From Methanobacterium aggregans (lineage in GTDB: Archaea; Methanobacteriota; Methanobacteria; Methanobacteriales; Methanobacteriaceae), in the NCBI RefSeq assembly GCF_017874455.1, contig NZ_JAGGLN010000003.1, forward strand, positions 248,001 to 312,000: 64,000 nucleotides of DNA. Reading direction: 5' to 3'. The notes beneath the pieces were generated by a model. That model was given only the letters and a program-made list of their open reading frames with translations, did not search any database and was not told where the DNA came from. Both the position numbers and the translations under genes were made by a program. The stretch's first letter is position 1. Every line of letters starts with the position of its first letter. Positions 1-8,088 of this stretch are shown here, in pieces.

Positions 1-87
1 ATTGAAAATGCTAAATACCATAAGAAAATATACCACCTTAAAGAGTAATACACTTTTCCTGAGATAAATTTTAAGGGGTTTGATAAC

Positions 88-846
88 ATTAAAATTGGAT
101 TCTCAACACTGGCACTTTTTGTAAAATCATTTGAAGAATGGCTTCAGCGAGCAGAGAAGGATGGATTCAACATAATGGAAATTCTGTGTGAAGGACCGTG
201 GACCTGGCCCAGAAACGCCCTGAATCTTTACAGGGATGACTTTCAGATATTCAAGTCCTACGATGTAGAAGTGTTTTTGCACGCTCCAACCATAGATATG
301 AACCCTGCAAGCCTGAACAGAGGAATTAGGGAGGAAACATTGCGTCAGATCAAAGAAACAGTGGATATGGCTGTGGAAATTGATGCAGTTGCCATAACAA
401 CACATCCTGGCTTAATTCACCGTCTTGAAGATAGGGTACGGAATATGGGAATGCAAATAGCCATTGAAACTCTTAAAGAGGCTTCCAGATATGCAGATGA
501 TAGGGGTGTCATATTTTCTGTGGAGAACATGCCTGCAAGGTATGCTTACTTCTGTAACAGCCCAGAGGAACACCAGTACTTCCTGGACAAATGTGGATGC
601 CATGCAACAGTTGACATAGGTCATGCCAACACATTTGGTGACCCTGAAAAGTTTCTGGAGCTGGATAAAATTTTTTACTACCATTTAAGTGACAACGATG
701 GGGAGAGGGATCAGCACCTCACCCTTGGAGATGGAACACTGGATTTAAAAGCACTCAACGGTATTGACAATGTAATACTGGAACTCAACAACTATGAAAA
801 GGTATTAAAAAGTAGAGAAGTTCTTTTAAACAGTTTTAAAGGCTAA
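88..846 (+). CDS. Sugar phosphate isomerase/epimerase-like TIM-barrel protein (AP endonuclease 2 family)
   Basis: About 252 residues. The fold is inferred from the spaced metal-ligand motifs of the xylose isomerase-like/AP endonuclease family 2 barrel: THPGLIHRL, VENMPAR, DIGHANTFG, YYHLSDNDGERDQH and a late ILELNN. Substrate is unknown; the family includes endonuclease IV and sugar isomerases. The first ATG in frame (175) would remove the first beta strand. Codons upstream of it read KIGFSTLALFVKSFEEW, a proper barrel start. Between the in-frame TAA at 46-48 and position 175 there is no ATG, GTG or TTG. The best start is ATT at 88-90, ten bases after an AAGGGG ribosome site (73-78). If that is wrong, the coding region still clearly extends upstream of 175. 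The DUF362 ferredoxin gene follows after 47 bases on the same strand. Confidence 0.75.
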   Translation: MKIGFSTLALFVKSFEEWLQRAEKDGFNIMEILCEGPWTWPRNALNLYRDDFQIFKSYDVEVFLHAPTIDMNPASLNRGIREETLRQIKETVDMAVEIDAVAITTHPGLIHRLEDRVRNMGMQIAIETLKEASRYADDRGVIFSVENMPARYAYFCNSPEEHQYFLDKCGCHATVDIGHANTFGDPEKFLELDKIFYYHLSDNDGERDQHLTLGDGTLDLKALNGIDNVILELNNYEKVLKSREVLLNSFKG

Positions 847-893
847 TTTTTTTTATTAATAATGGTATTATTGGGAACAAGGGGATAAAAGAA

Positions 894-2000
894 ATGGAAA
901 GCAAGGTTTACTTCACAGATTTCAGGTCAAGGACTCCGGAAGACAACAAGGTGAATAAGATCAGAAGACTCTTCGAAGCTGCAGGATTTGGAGAAATGCT
1001 CCAAAAGGATGATCTAACAGGGGTTAAACTGCACTTCGGTGAGGAGGGTAACGATTCATACATCAACCCGGTTTTTGTAAGGCAGATCGTTGATAAAATA
1101 GCTGAAACTGGTGCCAAACCATTCTTAACCGACACCAACACCCTTTACTATGGAAGCAGACATGACTCTGTTGGGCACATAAAAACAGCGGTACTTCATG
1201 GATTCGACTTCGCTGTTGCAGGAGCACCCCTGATAATTGCAGATGGATTAAGGGGAGATAACTGGAGGCACGTGGAAGTGGGACTTAAACACTTTCAGAG
1301 GGTTAAAATTGCTGGAGACATTGAAGGCTCAGACAGTATGATGGTAATGTCCCACTTCAAGGGTCATGGAATGAGCGGATTCGGAGGTGCCATTAAAAAT
1401 CTTGCTATGGGATGTGCTGCAGCCCCTGGAAAAGTAGAACAGCATGAATGTGCCAAACCCATGATCAATGAGCTGTGCACTGGCTGTGGAACATGCATCG
1501 AGCTTTGTCCAGTTGATGCAATGGTTCTTGAAGATCAGAGGGCTGTTATAGACTACGATGGATGCATAGGATGCAACAACTGTGTTGACAACTGTCCTGA
1601 ATCTGCGATAGACCTCCCATGGGATAAAATGGAAACCTTCATGGAGAGGATGGTGGAATATGCATTGGGATCCGTTAAAAACAAGGAGGGTAAGGTTGGC
1701 TACATGAACTTCCTCATGAACGTAACACCAGACTGTGACTGTCTTCCTTGGAGCGACAGACCAATAGTACCTGATATAGGAATACTGGCCTCATGGGATC
1801 CTGTTGCACTTGATGCTGCAAGTTACGACCTTATAAATCAAGAGACTGGCTTTGAAAACTCCCATCTGCACAAGAATTATCAGCACGGTGGGGACAAGTT
1901 CCAGGGAGTTTGGGATGAAGTGGATGGAAGGGTGCAGATCAGGTACGGTGAAGAGGTAGGACTTGGAACTGCAGATTATGAACTGGTAAAACTGCCTTAA
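894..2000 (+). CDS. DUF362 protein with two [4Fe-4S] clusters
   Basis: 368 residues. The N-terminal two thirds match the DUF362 family (VKLHFGEEGN, HFKGHGMSGFGGAIKNL). Two ferredoxin-type cluster motifs follow, CTGCGTCIELCP near residue 195 and CIGCNNCVDNCP near 224. The conserved C-terminal DUF362 part ends with ILASWDPVALDAASYD. The protein is soluble and probably passes electrons, but the reaction of DUF362 proteins is not established. The start at ATG 894 is supported by AAGGGGATAAAAGAA directly upstream. The gene sits 47 bases after the TIM-barrel gene, so the two may share a transcript. It faces the HAD gene across a 437-base convergent gap. Confidence 0.85.
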   Translation: MESKVYFTDFRSRTPEDNKVNKIRRLFEAAGFGEMLQKDDLTGVKLHFGEEGNDSYINPVFVRQIVDKIAETGAKPFLTDTNTLYYGSRHDSVGHIKTAVLHGFDFAVAGAPLIIADGLRGDNWRHVEVGLKHFQRVKIAGDIEGSDSMMVMSHFKGHGMSGFGGAIKNLAMGCAAAPGKVEQHECAKPMINELCTGCGTCIELCPVDAMVLEDQRAVIDYDGCIGCNNCVDNCPESAIDLPWDKMETFMERMVEYALGSVKNKEGKVGYMNFLMNVTPDCDCLPWSDRPIVPDIGILASWDPVALDAASYDLINQETGFENSHLHKNYQHGGDKFQGVWDEVDGRVQIRYGEEVGLGTADYELVKLP

Positions 2001-2437
2001 ATCGTTTTGAATATCCTCCCTTATTTTTTTTTTTGAGATGTAATAAAAAGTATTTTATCTTGTACTTATAAGATAAAAAGTTTAGATCCAATTTAATCAT
2101 GATTAAAACTTTTTTGAGATTTATTGCTCTATTAGTAGTTATTTAAGTTTTTATAATTATTTTAAAAACCATAAATTGAGTAATAACTGGGATTCTATCT
2201 ATTTTTAATTCAACTTTTTGAGCTGTAATAGCTGATTTTAACCATCAAATTTTTTCTACAGTAGAAATATTGTCTTTCAAATCATGGTTTCACAAAAAAG
2301 GTTTGACCAGGACCTGAAACCATAAGTTCTACAGTAGAAAATTAAACTGGAAAGATCGTATATAAAATCTTCAAAAACGAATAAAAATTCATTAAAAATC
2401 AATTTTAAAGCTTAAATGAGGCAATGAAGTAAAGAAG
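2001..2437. other. Convergent intergenic region with oligo-T runs and a nested palindrome
   Basis: No gene is visible in these 437 bases between two convergent genes. A T-run at 2023-2033 just after the DUF362 stop is a plausible archaeal terminator. The rest is AT-rich except for the symmetric element at 2252-2341, described separately. Confidence 0.6.
2252..2341. repeat. Nested inverted-repeat element
   Basis: The outer arms are TTTCTACAGTAGAAA (2253-2267) and TTCTACAGTAGAA (2327-2339). Each is itself a palindrome, and the two are complementary except at the centre. Inside lie perfect 9-base arms, ATGGTTTCA (2284-2292) and TGAAACCAT (2315-2323). Transcribed, the whole could fold as one long hairpin. 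As DNA, each outer arm could be a dyad protein site. Whether it is a terminator, an operator pair or the remnant of a small mobile repeat cannot be decided here. Confidence 0.55.
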
Positions 2438-3226
2438 TCAGAAATTAATTTCCAGTATGTCTCTGATGTTCTCCACAACCACGTCTGCAGCATCAAAAAC
2501 CTTCTGGGGTGTTTCTTCACCCTGCTGCACAGTCAGCACTCCAACATCTGCTTCTTCAAGTGCAAGAATGTCGTTAGCACTGTTTCCAACCATCATAACC
2601 TTGTACTTCTCTTTTAGTTCCTTCACAATCTCCTTCTTCCTTCTTGAGCTGGCTGTACCGAATACATTTTCCTTTGGAATGTCAATGAACCTTGCAAGTT
2701 CCTCAAGGGATCCTGTTCTGTCTCCCGATGCAACGAAGATATCTGTACCTCTGTTTTTCAGCTCCTGAACAACCTCAGGAACTTCGCTGAAGAGTTTTCC
2801 ACCAGCAGTTATTGTAAACTCAACTTTCCCCCTTTCAAGGTTCACTATAAATCCTGATCCACTGCATATCTGAACGTTGTACTTCCTTTCAACAACAGCA
2901 TCCAAGGTGTCCACTATGTCCTTCACGCGCCCTTTATCATTTTTTATGGCCTCAAGAAGGTCATCATTTGCAACGTCCATGGACGAGTAACTCACATCGA
3001 ACTTAACATCATTCTTTTTAAGGAAACTGTAAATGGTCTGGTCCGGTCGGGCCTTAACTATACATTTCAGGGGATCGGTCTGGAGCACAACCAGGACCCT
3101 CTCATGATCGTAGTCCACAACATCAATTGAACTCACATCGTGGCATATAACGCCAGTTTTAAGGTTCTTGATGGCTTTGTACCTTTTAATAAGTGTTCCT
3201 GAGTTATCGAAGACAACGGCTTTCAT
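2438..3226 (-). CDS. HAD-superfamily protein, soluble P-type ATPase-like
   Basis: About 262 residues. The N-terminal motif is FDNSGTLIKRY, a DxxGT phospho-acceptor motif close to the DKTGT of P-type ATPases. Near the C-terminus come GDRTGSL (motif II), a lysine-rich stretch RRKKEIVKELKEK (motif III) and GNSANDILALEEADVG (motif IV). It resembles the membrane-free ATPase-like HAD proteins of archaea; the natural substrate is unknown. The open frame extends to 3307, but the conserved domain begins at once with MKAVVFDN, so I place the start at ATG 3226. No good ribosome site separates this from ATG 3262 or the upstream options, so the start is uncertain. Confidence 0.75.
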   Translation of the reverse strand: MKAVVFDNSGTLIKRYKAIKNLKTGVICHDVSSIDVVDYDHERVLVVLQTDPLKCIVKARPDQTIYSFLKKNDVKFDVSYSSMDVANDDLLEAIKNDKGRVKDIVDTLDAVVERKYNVQICSGSGFIVNLERGKVEFTITAGGKLFSEVPEVVQELKNRGTDIFVASGDRTGSLEELARFIDIPKENVFGTASSRRKKEIVKELKEKYKVMMVGNSANDILALEEADVGVLTVQQGEETPQKVFDAADVVVENIRDILEINF

Positions 3227-3476
3227 AGTATCAACTGGATTAATGTTGGTGGTTTCATACATTAAAGTTGTGGTACAGATCTGGAGACTCATCGAACTTT
3301 TCATCAAAAACTCAACATAAGTATGAATAATAATTAAACCTATAAAAACACTTTAAATCAGATTTAAATAATTTAAATAATTTAAAAATTAATATAAATA
3401 GATTTAAAATTTTATTTTTTTATAAATAATGTAATTACTTCTCTTTTTAAGTTTTTAAAAGATTTTAGCCATTTTT

Positions 3477-3533
3477 CAAACGCATTTTTTGTGATGATCC
3501 GCACAAAAATCATCTCAAAACTTTATGCGTTTG
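3477..3533 (+). promoter_or_regulatory. Long imperfect hairpin upstream of the secreted-protein gene
   Basis: Outer arms CAAACGCAT (3477-3485) and ATGCGTTTG (3525-3533) are perfect complements. Inner arms TTTTGTGATGAT and ATCATCTCAAAA match in 11 of 12 positions around a loop of about ten bases. The structure ends roughly 50 bases before the start codon of the next gene, where a 5' leader or operator would lie. Confidence 0.5.
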
Positions 3534-3584
3534 TGACAATAAGTGTAATAACATGAAATGAGGGAACAAAAGTGGGAAGCTGTG

Positions 3585-4124
3585 ATGAAAATGTTAGACC
3601 TGAAAAAAATTCTGGTAACAGTTTTAATGGCTTTAATTATGATTTTAGGGGTATTTCCATCCTTTGCAGTTAGTTCACCAGTTTCAACGCAAACAGTAAC
3701 CATAAGGGTGCCTGAGACCAATGCAATTTCAACTGGGTACGGCACTTCAGGGGCTTCACAGATACAAGCTCAGGATGTATCACCTGATAACACAGAAACA
3801 GCCATAGGAAACCTTTACGTTCAAAGCTACTCCAACAGCAATACTCAACTTTGGGTCAGAGCCAGTGGAAACTTCGTGGGTGCAAAAACATCAAATTCAC
3901 TGGAACTTTCAAATTTAAAATTCGCAGTACCTGGGGCAGGTAACGAAAAAACAAATTTCAGCAGCGGCTACGTTAAAGCAGGAGATCAAAGCCCTAAAAA
4001 TGCTGATGGGGATCATAAGCTCAGTTTAAATCTTTACATGAGCGTACCATACGGGACAAGTCCTGACACCTACACTGCAACCGTATACTTGACCTCAGTG
4101 TTGGATGCAACTGCACCAGCATGA
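3585..4124 (+). CDS. Secreted protein of unknown function
   Basis: About 179 residues. A Sec-type signal peptide is clear: a lysine-containing start (MKMLDLKKI), a hydrophobic stretch VTVLMALIMILGVFPSF, and a likely cut after FAVS. The mature part is rich in Thr, Ser, Asn and Gly. It ends with beta-strand-like segments such as TYTATVYLTSV, as in small secreted or cell-surface beta-sandwich proteins. There are no cysteines and no C-terminal anchor. I do not recognise a named family. The start could be ATG 3585 or 3591; both follow GCTGTGATG. A long hairpin lies just upstream. Confidence 0.7.
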   Translation: MKMLDLKKILVTVLMALIMILGVFPSFAVSSPVSTQTVTIRVPETNAISTGYGTSGASQIQAQDVSPDNTETAIGNLYVQSYSNSNTQLWVRASGNFVGAKTSNSLELSNLKFAVPGAGNEKTNFSSGYVKAGDQSPKNADGDHKLSLNLYMSVPYGTSPDTYTATVYLTSVLDATAPA

Positions 4125-4193
4125 AACAAGGATGGGTAAACTGGTCAATGGAATCAGTACCGAATTCTCATGATTCTTTTTTTACTTTTTTTT

Positions 4194-4844
4194 TTAAATG
4201 ATTTTCTGGGCACTCAGAATGAAATAAACTCCTAAAACTATTAGAAAAGCTCCACAAATTGTCATTATTATTTTGTAGTGTTTTTCATTCATTATCCCTG
4301 ATCCCCTGCTTGTTAGAAAGGACACTGTGCTGAACCATCCAAGATCTGAAGCCCAGTGGCCAATTATGAATCCTAAGACTCCAACTGCACCTGCAAGTTC
4401 CAGGCCCTTGAACATGAATGCACAGCCCACTGTTGCCCACCATATGAAGAAGTAGGGGTTTGAAACACTGGTCATAAAACCCTTGATCACAGGCCCGTAC
4501 CTTTTCACTTCTCCATAGTCTGAAACCTCTGATACTGGCTGTGAGGACCTTGTGATGTTGTAACCCATTAGAATAAGCATGATCCCACCAAGGGTTCCTA
4601 TTATGAACGATGCAGTAGAGGATCCTATCAACCATCCGAGCCCTGCAAATATAAGGACTATCAAAATTATTTCAGCTATTATGTGGCCTGAAACCACCAT
4701 TGGCCCGGCTTTAAATCCTTTTTTCATGGAATCTGATATTGTAACCGTTAGCATGGGTCCAGGTACAATGGCTCCAGATAATCCAACTACAAAGGATGTT
4801 GCTGCAAATAGAATCACTTCAATCAAATGAACCACGGATCTCAA
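4194..4844 (-). CDS. LysE-family transporter
   Basis: About 216 residues with six predicted membrane spans. The N-terminal SGAIVPGPMLTVTISDSMKKG is the conserved signature of LysE/RhtB-type amino-acid exporters. NPYFFIWWATVG in the middle is also typical. The substrate cannot be read from sequence. The first possible start is TTG 4844. A second TTG at 4826 follows GTGGTTC and is equally plausible. The gene stands alone, convergent with the secreted-protein gene, with a T-rich gap between them. Confidence 0.85.
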   Translation of the reverse strand: MRSVVHLIEVILFAATSFVVGLSGAIVPGPMLTVTISDSMKKGFKAGPMVVSGHIIAEIILIVLIFAGLGWLIGSSTASFIIGTLGGIMLILMGYNITRSSQPVSEVSDYGEVKRYGPVIKGFMTSVSNPYFFIWWATVGCAFMFKGLELAGAVGVLGFIIGHWASDLGWFSTVSFLTSRGSGIMNEKHYKIIMTICGAFLIVLGVYFILSAQKII

Positions 4845-5029
4845 TTTTTTGGCATGATGTATTTAAAAACTGTTGTAAACAAGTTTAAAAAGCTTTTTTT
4901 ATCCTCATAAACCAGCTTTTATTTTCTATCAATTTTATAATCAGTTATAAAAATTTTAAATTCATTAAAAATGTTTAACTTAACCTGTAAAACTTGAACT
5001 ATAAATAAAATATGTAAAAAGCTTTTCAG

Positions 5030-5206
5030 CTAATTACAGTTGTTAAGGACCTTTATTATCTCAGTGAGATGGTAATCAATGGTTTCCATATCCTTCTGAC
5101 TCAGGGATCTGGATCGAATTAGGAATCTGAAGCGTTCAAAAACATGGCCCATCTTATTTAAGATATCTGTACGGTATATTTTGCCCGGATTCTTTTCTTG
5201 ATACAT
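5030..5206 (-). CDS. Small conserved-looking protein downstream of alanine dehydrogenase
   Basis: 58 residues from ATG 5206, chosen because GGTGAT ends three bases before it. The open frame continues upstream to an ATG at 5263 that overlaps the alanine dehydrogenase stop, but the part before 5206 lacks an equally good ribosome site. The sequence is charged and helical (GHVFERFRFLIRSRSLSQKDMETIDYHL) with no membrane span or cysteine pair. The family is unknown. The 53-base spacing suggests co-transcription with the dehydrogenase. Confidence 0.6.
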   Translation of the reverse strand: MYQEKNPGKIYRTDILNKMGHVFERFRFLIRSRSLSQKDMETIDYHLTEIIKVLNNCN

Positions 5207-5259
5207 CAAATCACCATTTATAAGTTGTTTATTCAACCTTAATAAATTTAATGCATAGT

Positions 5260-6252
5260 TCATTCAAGGAAATTGATTCTTTCTCCTAATTTCAGTGTTT
5301 TGGCCTTTTCATAGACTTTCCATGCTGTTACAACGTCCTGAACTGCAAGCCCTGTTGAATCGAAGACTGTGACTTCATCATCTGACTCCCTTCCATCTAT
5401 CCTACCCACAACGACGTCCCCAATTTTACCCCTTATATCCTTCCTGCTCAGGACTCCTTCGGCCACAGGAACGTTTATCTCACCGCTGTGCCTGGCCTGC
5501 TCCCAGCAGTCTATAATAATCCCGGCTTTTGTCAACATTCCACTTTCAAGTTCCTGTTTTCCAGGTGCATCTGCACCCATTGCATTTATATGGGTTCCAG
5601 GAGACACCCACTCCTCCTTCACAACTGGATTCGTTGAGGGGGTTGTGGTAACAAGTACGTCCATGCCTTCAACTGCTTCCCTTGCAGTCTGAACAGCTTT
5701 AACCTCAACTCCAAATGATTCTGATGCTTTTTTTGCAAAGCTATCCCTTGATGTACAGGTTCTGCAGAACACCTTGACACTTTCAATATCCATGGTCTGG
5801 TTTATGGCCATGAGCTGTGTGTATGCCTGGTTACCCGCCCCTATGATTCCAAGGGTTTTTGAATCCTTTCTTGCCATATAACGGGTTGCAACACCTGCTG
5901 CAGCCCCGGTTCTCATGTTGGTTATCCATGTTCCGTCCATCACCCCAACTGGAAATCCTGTTTCAGGGTCAACAAGTTCAATAACTCCCATAACAGTTGG
6001 TAAACCATGTTTAACCGGGTTTTCAGGGTGCACGTTCACACACTTCACACCTGCCTCATTCATGCCCCTCATGAAGCAAGGCATTATCCTGAGATCTCCC
6101 TTCTGCTCCTTGAAGAAAAGATACTTCTTTGCAGGCATCTGAACCCTGTGGCGGGCGTGTTCTGCATAGGCTGTTTCAACAGATTCAATAACTTCCTTCA
6201 TGGTTATGAGTTCTTTTATTTCGCTTTGTTTCAAGAGAATGGTTTCAGACAT
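5260..6252 (-). CDS. ala: Alanine dehydrogenase, archaeal ornithine cyclodeaminase/mu-crystallin family
   Basis: 330 residues. It belongs to the OCD/mu-crystallin fold and is closest to archaeal NAD-dependent alanine dehydrogenases, which interconvert alanine and pyruvate plus ammonia. Visible motifs are the substrate-side KCVNVHPENP and MDGTWITNMRTGAAAGVA, and the Rossmann loop GIIGAGNQAYTQL near residue 135. INAMGADAPGKQEL follows. The related ornithine cyclodeaminase function cannot be excluded by sequence alone. ATG 6252 follows AGAGGTG; the GTG three codons earlier is part of that ribosome site. Confidence 0.85.
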   Translation of the reverse strand: MSETILLKQSEIKELITMKEVIESVETAYAEHARHRVQMPAKKYLFFKEQKGDLRIMPCFMRGMNEAGVKCVNVHPENPVKHGLPTVMGVIELVDPETGFPVGVMDGTWITNMRTGAAAGVATRYMARKDSKTLGIIGAGNQAYTQLMAINQTMDIESVKVFCRTCTSRDSFAKKASESFGVEVKAVQTAREAVEGMDVLVTTTPSTNPVVKEEWVSPGTHINAMGADAPGKQELESGMLTKAGIIIDCWEQARHSGEINVPVAEGVLSRKDIRGKIGDVVVGRIDGRESDDEVTVFDSTGLAVQDVVTAWKVYEKAKTLKLGERINFLE

Positions 6253-6383
6253 TGAATGCACCTCTCATACTAATTTACTCATGCTTTAATAAGGTTCTTT
6301 GCCACTTAAATATTGCTATTTGTACATAGATATTCACTTTTTAGGAATTAATAGGTGTGGTGGTACAATCCATGGAATCTATG

Positions 6384-6416
6384 CACAGTACTTTTCCAAC
6401 CACATTTATACTGTGG
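6384..6416 (+). promoter_or_regulatory. Candidate dedA promoter inside an inverted repeat
   Basis: CACAGTA (6384-6390) and TACTGTG (6409-6415) are perfect complements. They bracket the TATA-like sequence CATTTATAC, which lies about 65 bases before the dedA start codon. The arrangement would fit a repressor site over box A, but both box A and transcription start are inferred. Confidence 0.35.
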
Positions 6417-6469
6417 GCTTTATCATAATATGCAAAGATTAAATAGTAACTCCCGTGAAATAGTTTAAC

Positions 6470-7105
6470 ATGTTTGAAGGCCTTGTAGTATCCCTTGAAC
6501 AGATAATGGCTCTGTACGGTGCATGGGGTATCCTCATTGGAAGCATACTCGAGGAGATCGTTGCACCCATACCATCAACCCTGGTTGTGATGGGATCAAG
6601 TTTTCTCATAATGAAAGGTTCTGCAATTTCACCAGGAGCCTTCGGAACACTTTTTTTAAATATTATACTGCCTGCAGCAGTGGGAGTCACCCTGGGGTCG
6701 CTCTTCCTGTACTCCATAACCTACTACGCAGGAAAACCCGTGATAGAACGCTGGGGTAAATACTTTGGAGTTTCCTGGAGCAACGTGGAAGGGCTTGAGA
6801 AGAGATTTGAGGACAGCCGTTCAGATGAGCTTATACTCTTCCTCTTAAGGGCATTACCACTAGTTCCAAGTGTGATCATAAATGCATTCTGCGGAGTTAT
6901 AAGATATGAAATTAAAAGATACCTTTCAATAACCTTCTTTGGAACAATTGTACGCACCCTAATCCTAGGATTCATAGGATGGCAGTTTGGAAACTTTTAC
7001 CAGGATGCAGCACAGCAAATATCTTATCTTGAAGAAGGAGTCCTTATAGTAATATTAATAGGATTTATATCATTAATACTCTATAAAATGAGAAATAAAA
7101 CCTGA
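6470..7105 (+). CDS. DedA-family membrane protein
   Basis: 211 residues with four or more membrane segments. The family signature is visible: an N-terminal half-span with EEIVAPIPSTLVVMG, a glycine-rich re-entrant segment, then FLLRALPLVPSVIINAFCGVIRY and the arginine-containing FFGTIVRTLILGFIGWQFG. DedA/SNARE-associated proteins act in membrane lipid (undecaprenyl- or dolichyl-phosphate type) flipping and proton-dependent transport in bacteria. The archaeal role is inferred. The start at ATG 6470 has only a weak ribosome site. The next gene starts 45 bases downstream, also a membrane protein. Confidence 0.85.
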   Translation: MFEGLVVSLEQIMALYGAWGILIGSILEEIVAPIPSTLVVMGSSFLIMKGSAISPGAFGTLFLNIILPAAVGVTLGSLFLYSITYYAGKPVIERWGKYFGVSWSNVEGLEKRFEDSRSDELILFLLRALPLVPSVIINAFCGVIRYEIKRYLSITFFGTIVRTLILGFIGWQFGNFYQDAAQQISYLEEGVLIVILIGFISLILYKMRNKT

Positions 7106-7150
7106 TTAATCAAATCTACGAATTAATATAAGGTTCATGTGGTTGTTACC

Positions 7151-7912
7151 ATGGATTTAAACCAGAGGTTCTGGGAGGTGGATTCGGTAAGGGGAATTGC
7201 AATCGTCATGATGATAACTTACCATTTCCTCTTTGACCTAACTTACTTCAACGTGATAGATCTAAACGTGAGCTCCGGCTTTTTATGGTACTTCGCAAGA
7301 ATAACCGCCGCAGTATTCATATTCCTTGTGGGTGTTTCCATGAAGCTCAGCCATTCCCGTGCCGAGAAGCTGAACCTCTACAGAGACAGGGACTTCTTCA
7401 TGAAGTACCTGAAGCGCGGGCTTAAAATATTTGCCTGGGGCATTGGGATAACCATAATGACCTGGATATTCATAAGGGCTGATTTCATCATCTTCGGGGT
7501 TCTGCACTTCATAGGTGTGGCAATCATCCTCTCCTACCCATTCCTGAAGCGTAAATACACGAATCTGGTTTTTGGGTTAAGCTTTTTAGCAGTTGGGATC
7601 TACCTGCAGACCCTCTACTTCAACTTCACAGGGCTCATGTGGCTTGGATTCGTACCCTCAACCATCCACACAGTGGACTACTTCCCGCTTCTCCCATGGT
7701 TTGGAGTGGTTCTACTTGGAACCTTCGCTGGAGAAGTTCTTTACAGGGACTACAGGCGGAACTTCCATCTGCCGGATCTTTCCAGAACCTTTCCTGTCAG
7801 GGTGACTGGTTTGCTGGGCAGGCATTCACTCCTGATCTACCTCATGCATCAGCCTGTTCTGATACTCTTTCTTTATCTTCTGGGGGTTTTAAAGATTTCT
7901 TACTTATTTTAA
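7151..7912 (+). CDS. DUF1624 membrane protein, heparan-alpha-glucosaminide N-acetyltransferase-like
   Basis: 253 residues with about seven predicted spans. The start RFWEVDSVRGIAIVMMITYH has the conserved D-x-x-R-G and histidine of the DUF1624/acyltransferase-3-like group. LPWFGVVLLGTFAGEVLY and GRHSLLIYLMHQPVLI near the C-terminus are also characteristic. Relatives transfer acetyl groups across membranes to sugars; the target here is unknown. ATG 7151 is preferred over the GTG at 7139, since GTGGT just upstream can serve as ribosome site. It probably shares a transcript with dedA. Confidence 0.75.
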   Translation: MDLNQRFWEVDSVRGIAIVMMITYHFLFDLTYFNVIDLNVSSGFLWYFARITAAVFIFLVGVSMKLSHSRAEKLNLYRDRDFFMKYLKRGLKIFAWGIGITIMTWIFIRADFIIFGVLHFIGVAIILSYPFLKRKYTNLVFGLSFLAVGIYLQTLYFNFTGLMWLGFVPSTIHTVDYFPLLPWFGVVLLGTFAGEVLYRDYRRNFHLPDLSRTFPVRVTGLLGRHSLLIYLMHQPVLILFLYLLGVLKISYLF

Positions 7913-8088
7913 GTTATATTTAAAAGTTTAAATCTTTTTTATAGATTTTAACACATTATTTTTCCTAAAAATTTGATTTAAATCAAAATCATTAAATATT
8001 ACTTCTATAAATTGGAATATGACGTTAATACTGGATAGTTGAAACTTACAATCTTTACCAGTGATTTAAAGGTTGGAGTTGTAAAACC

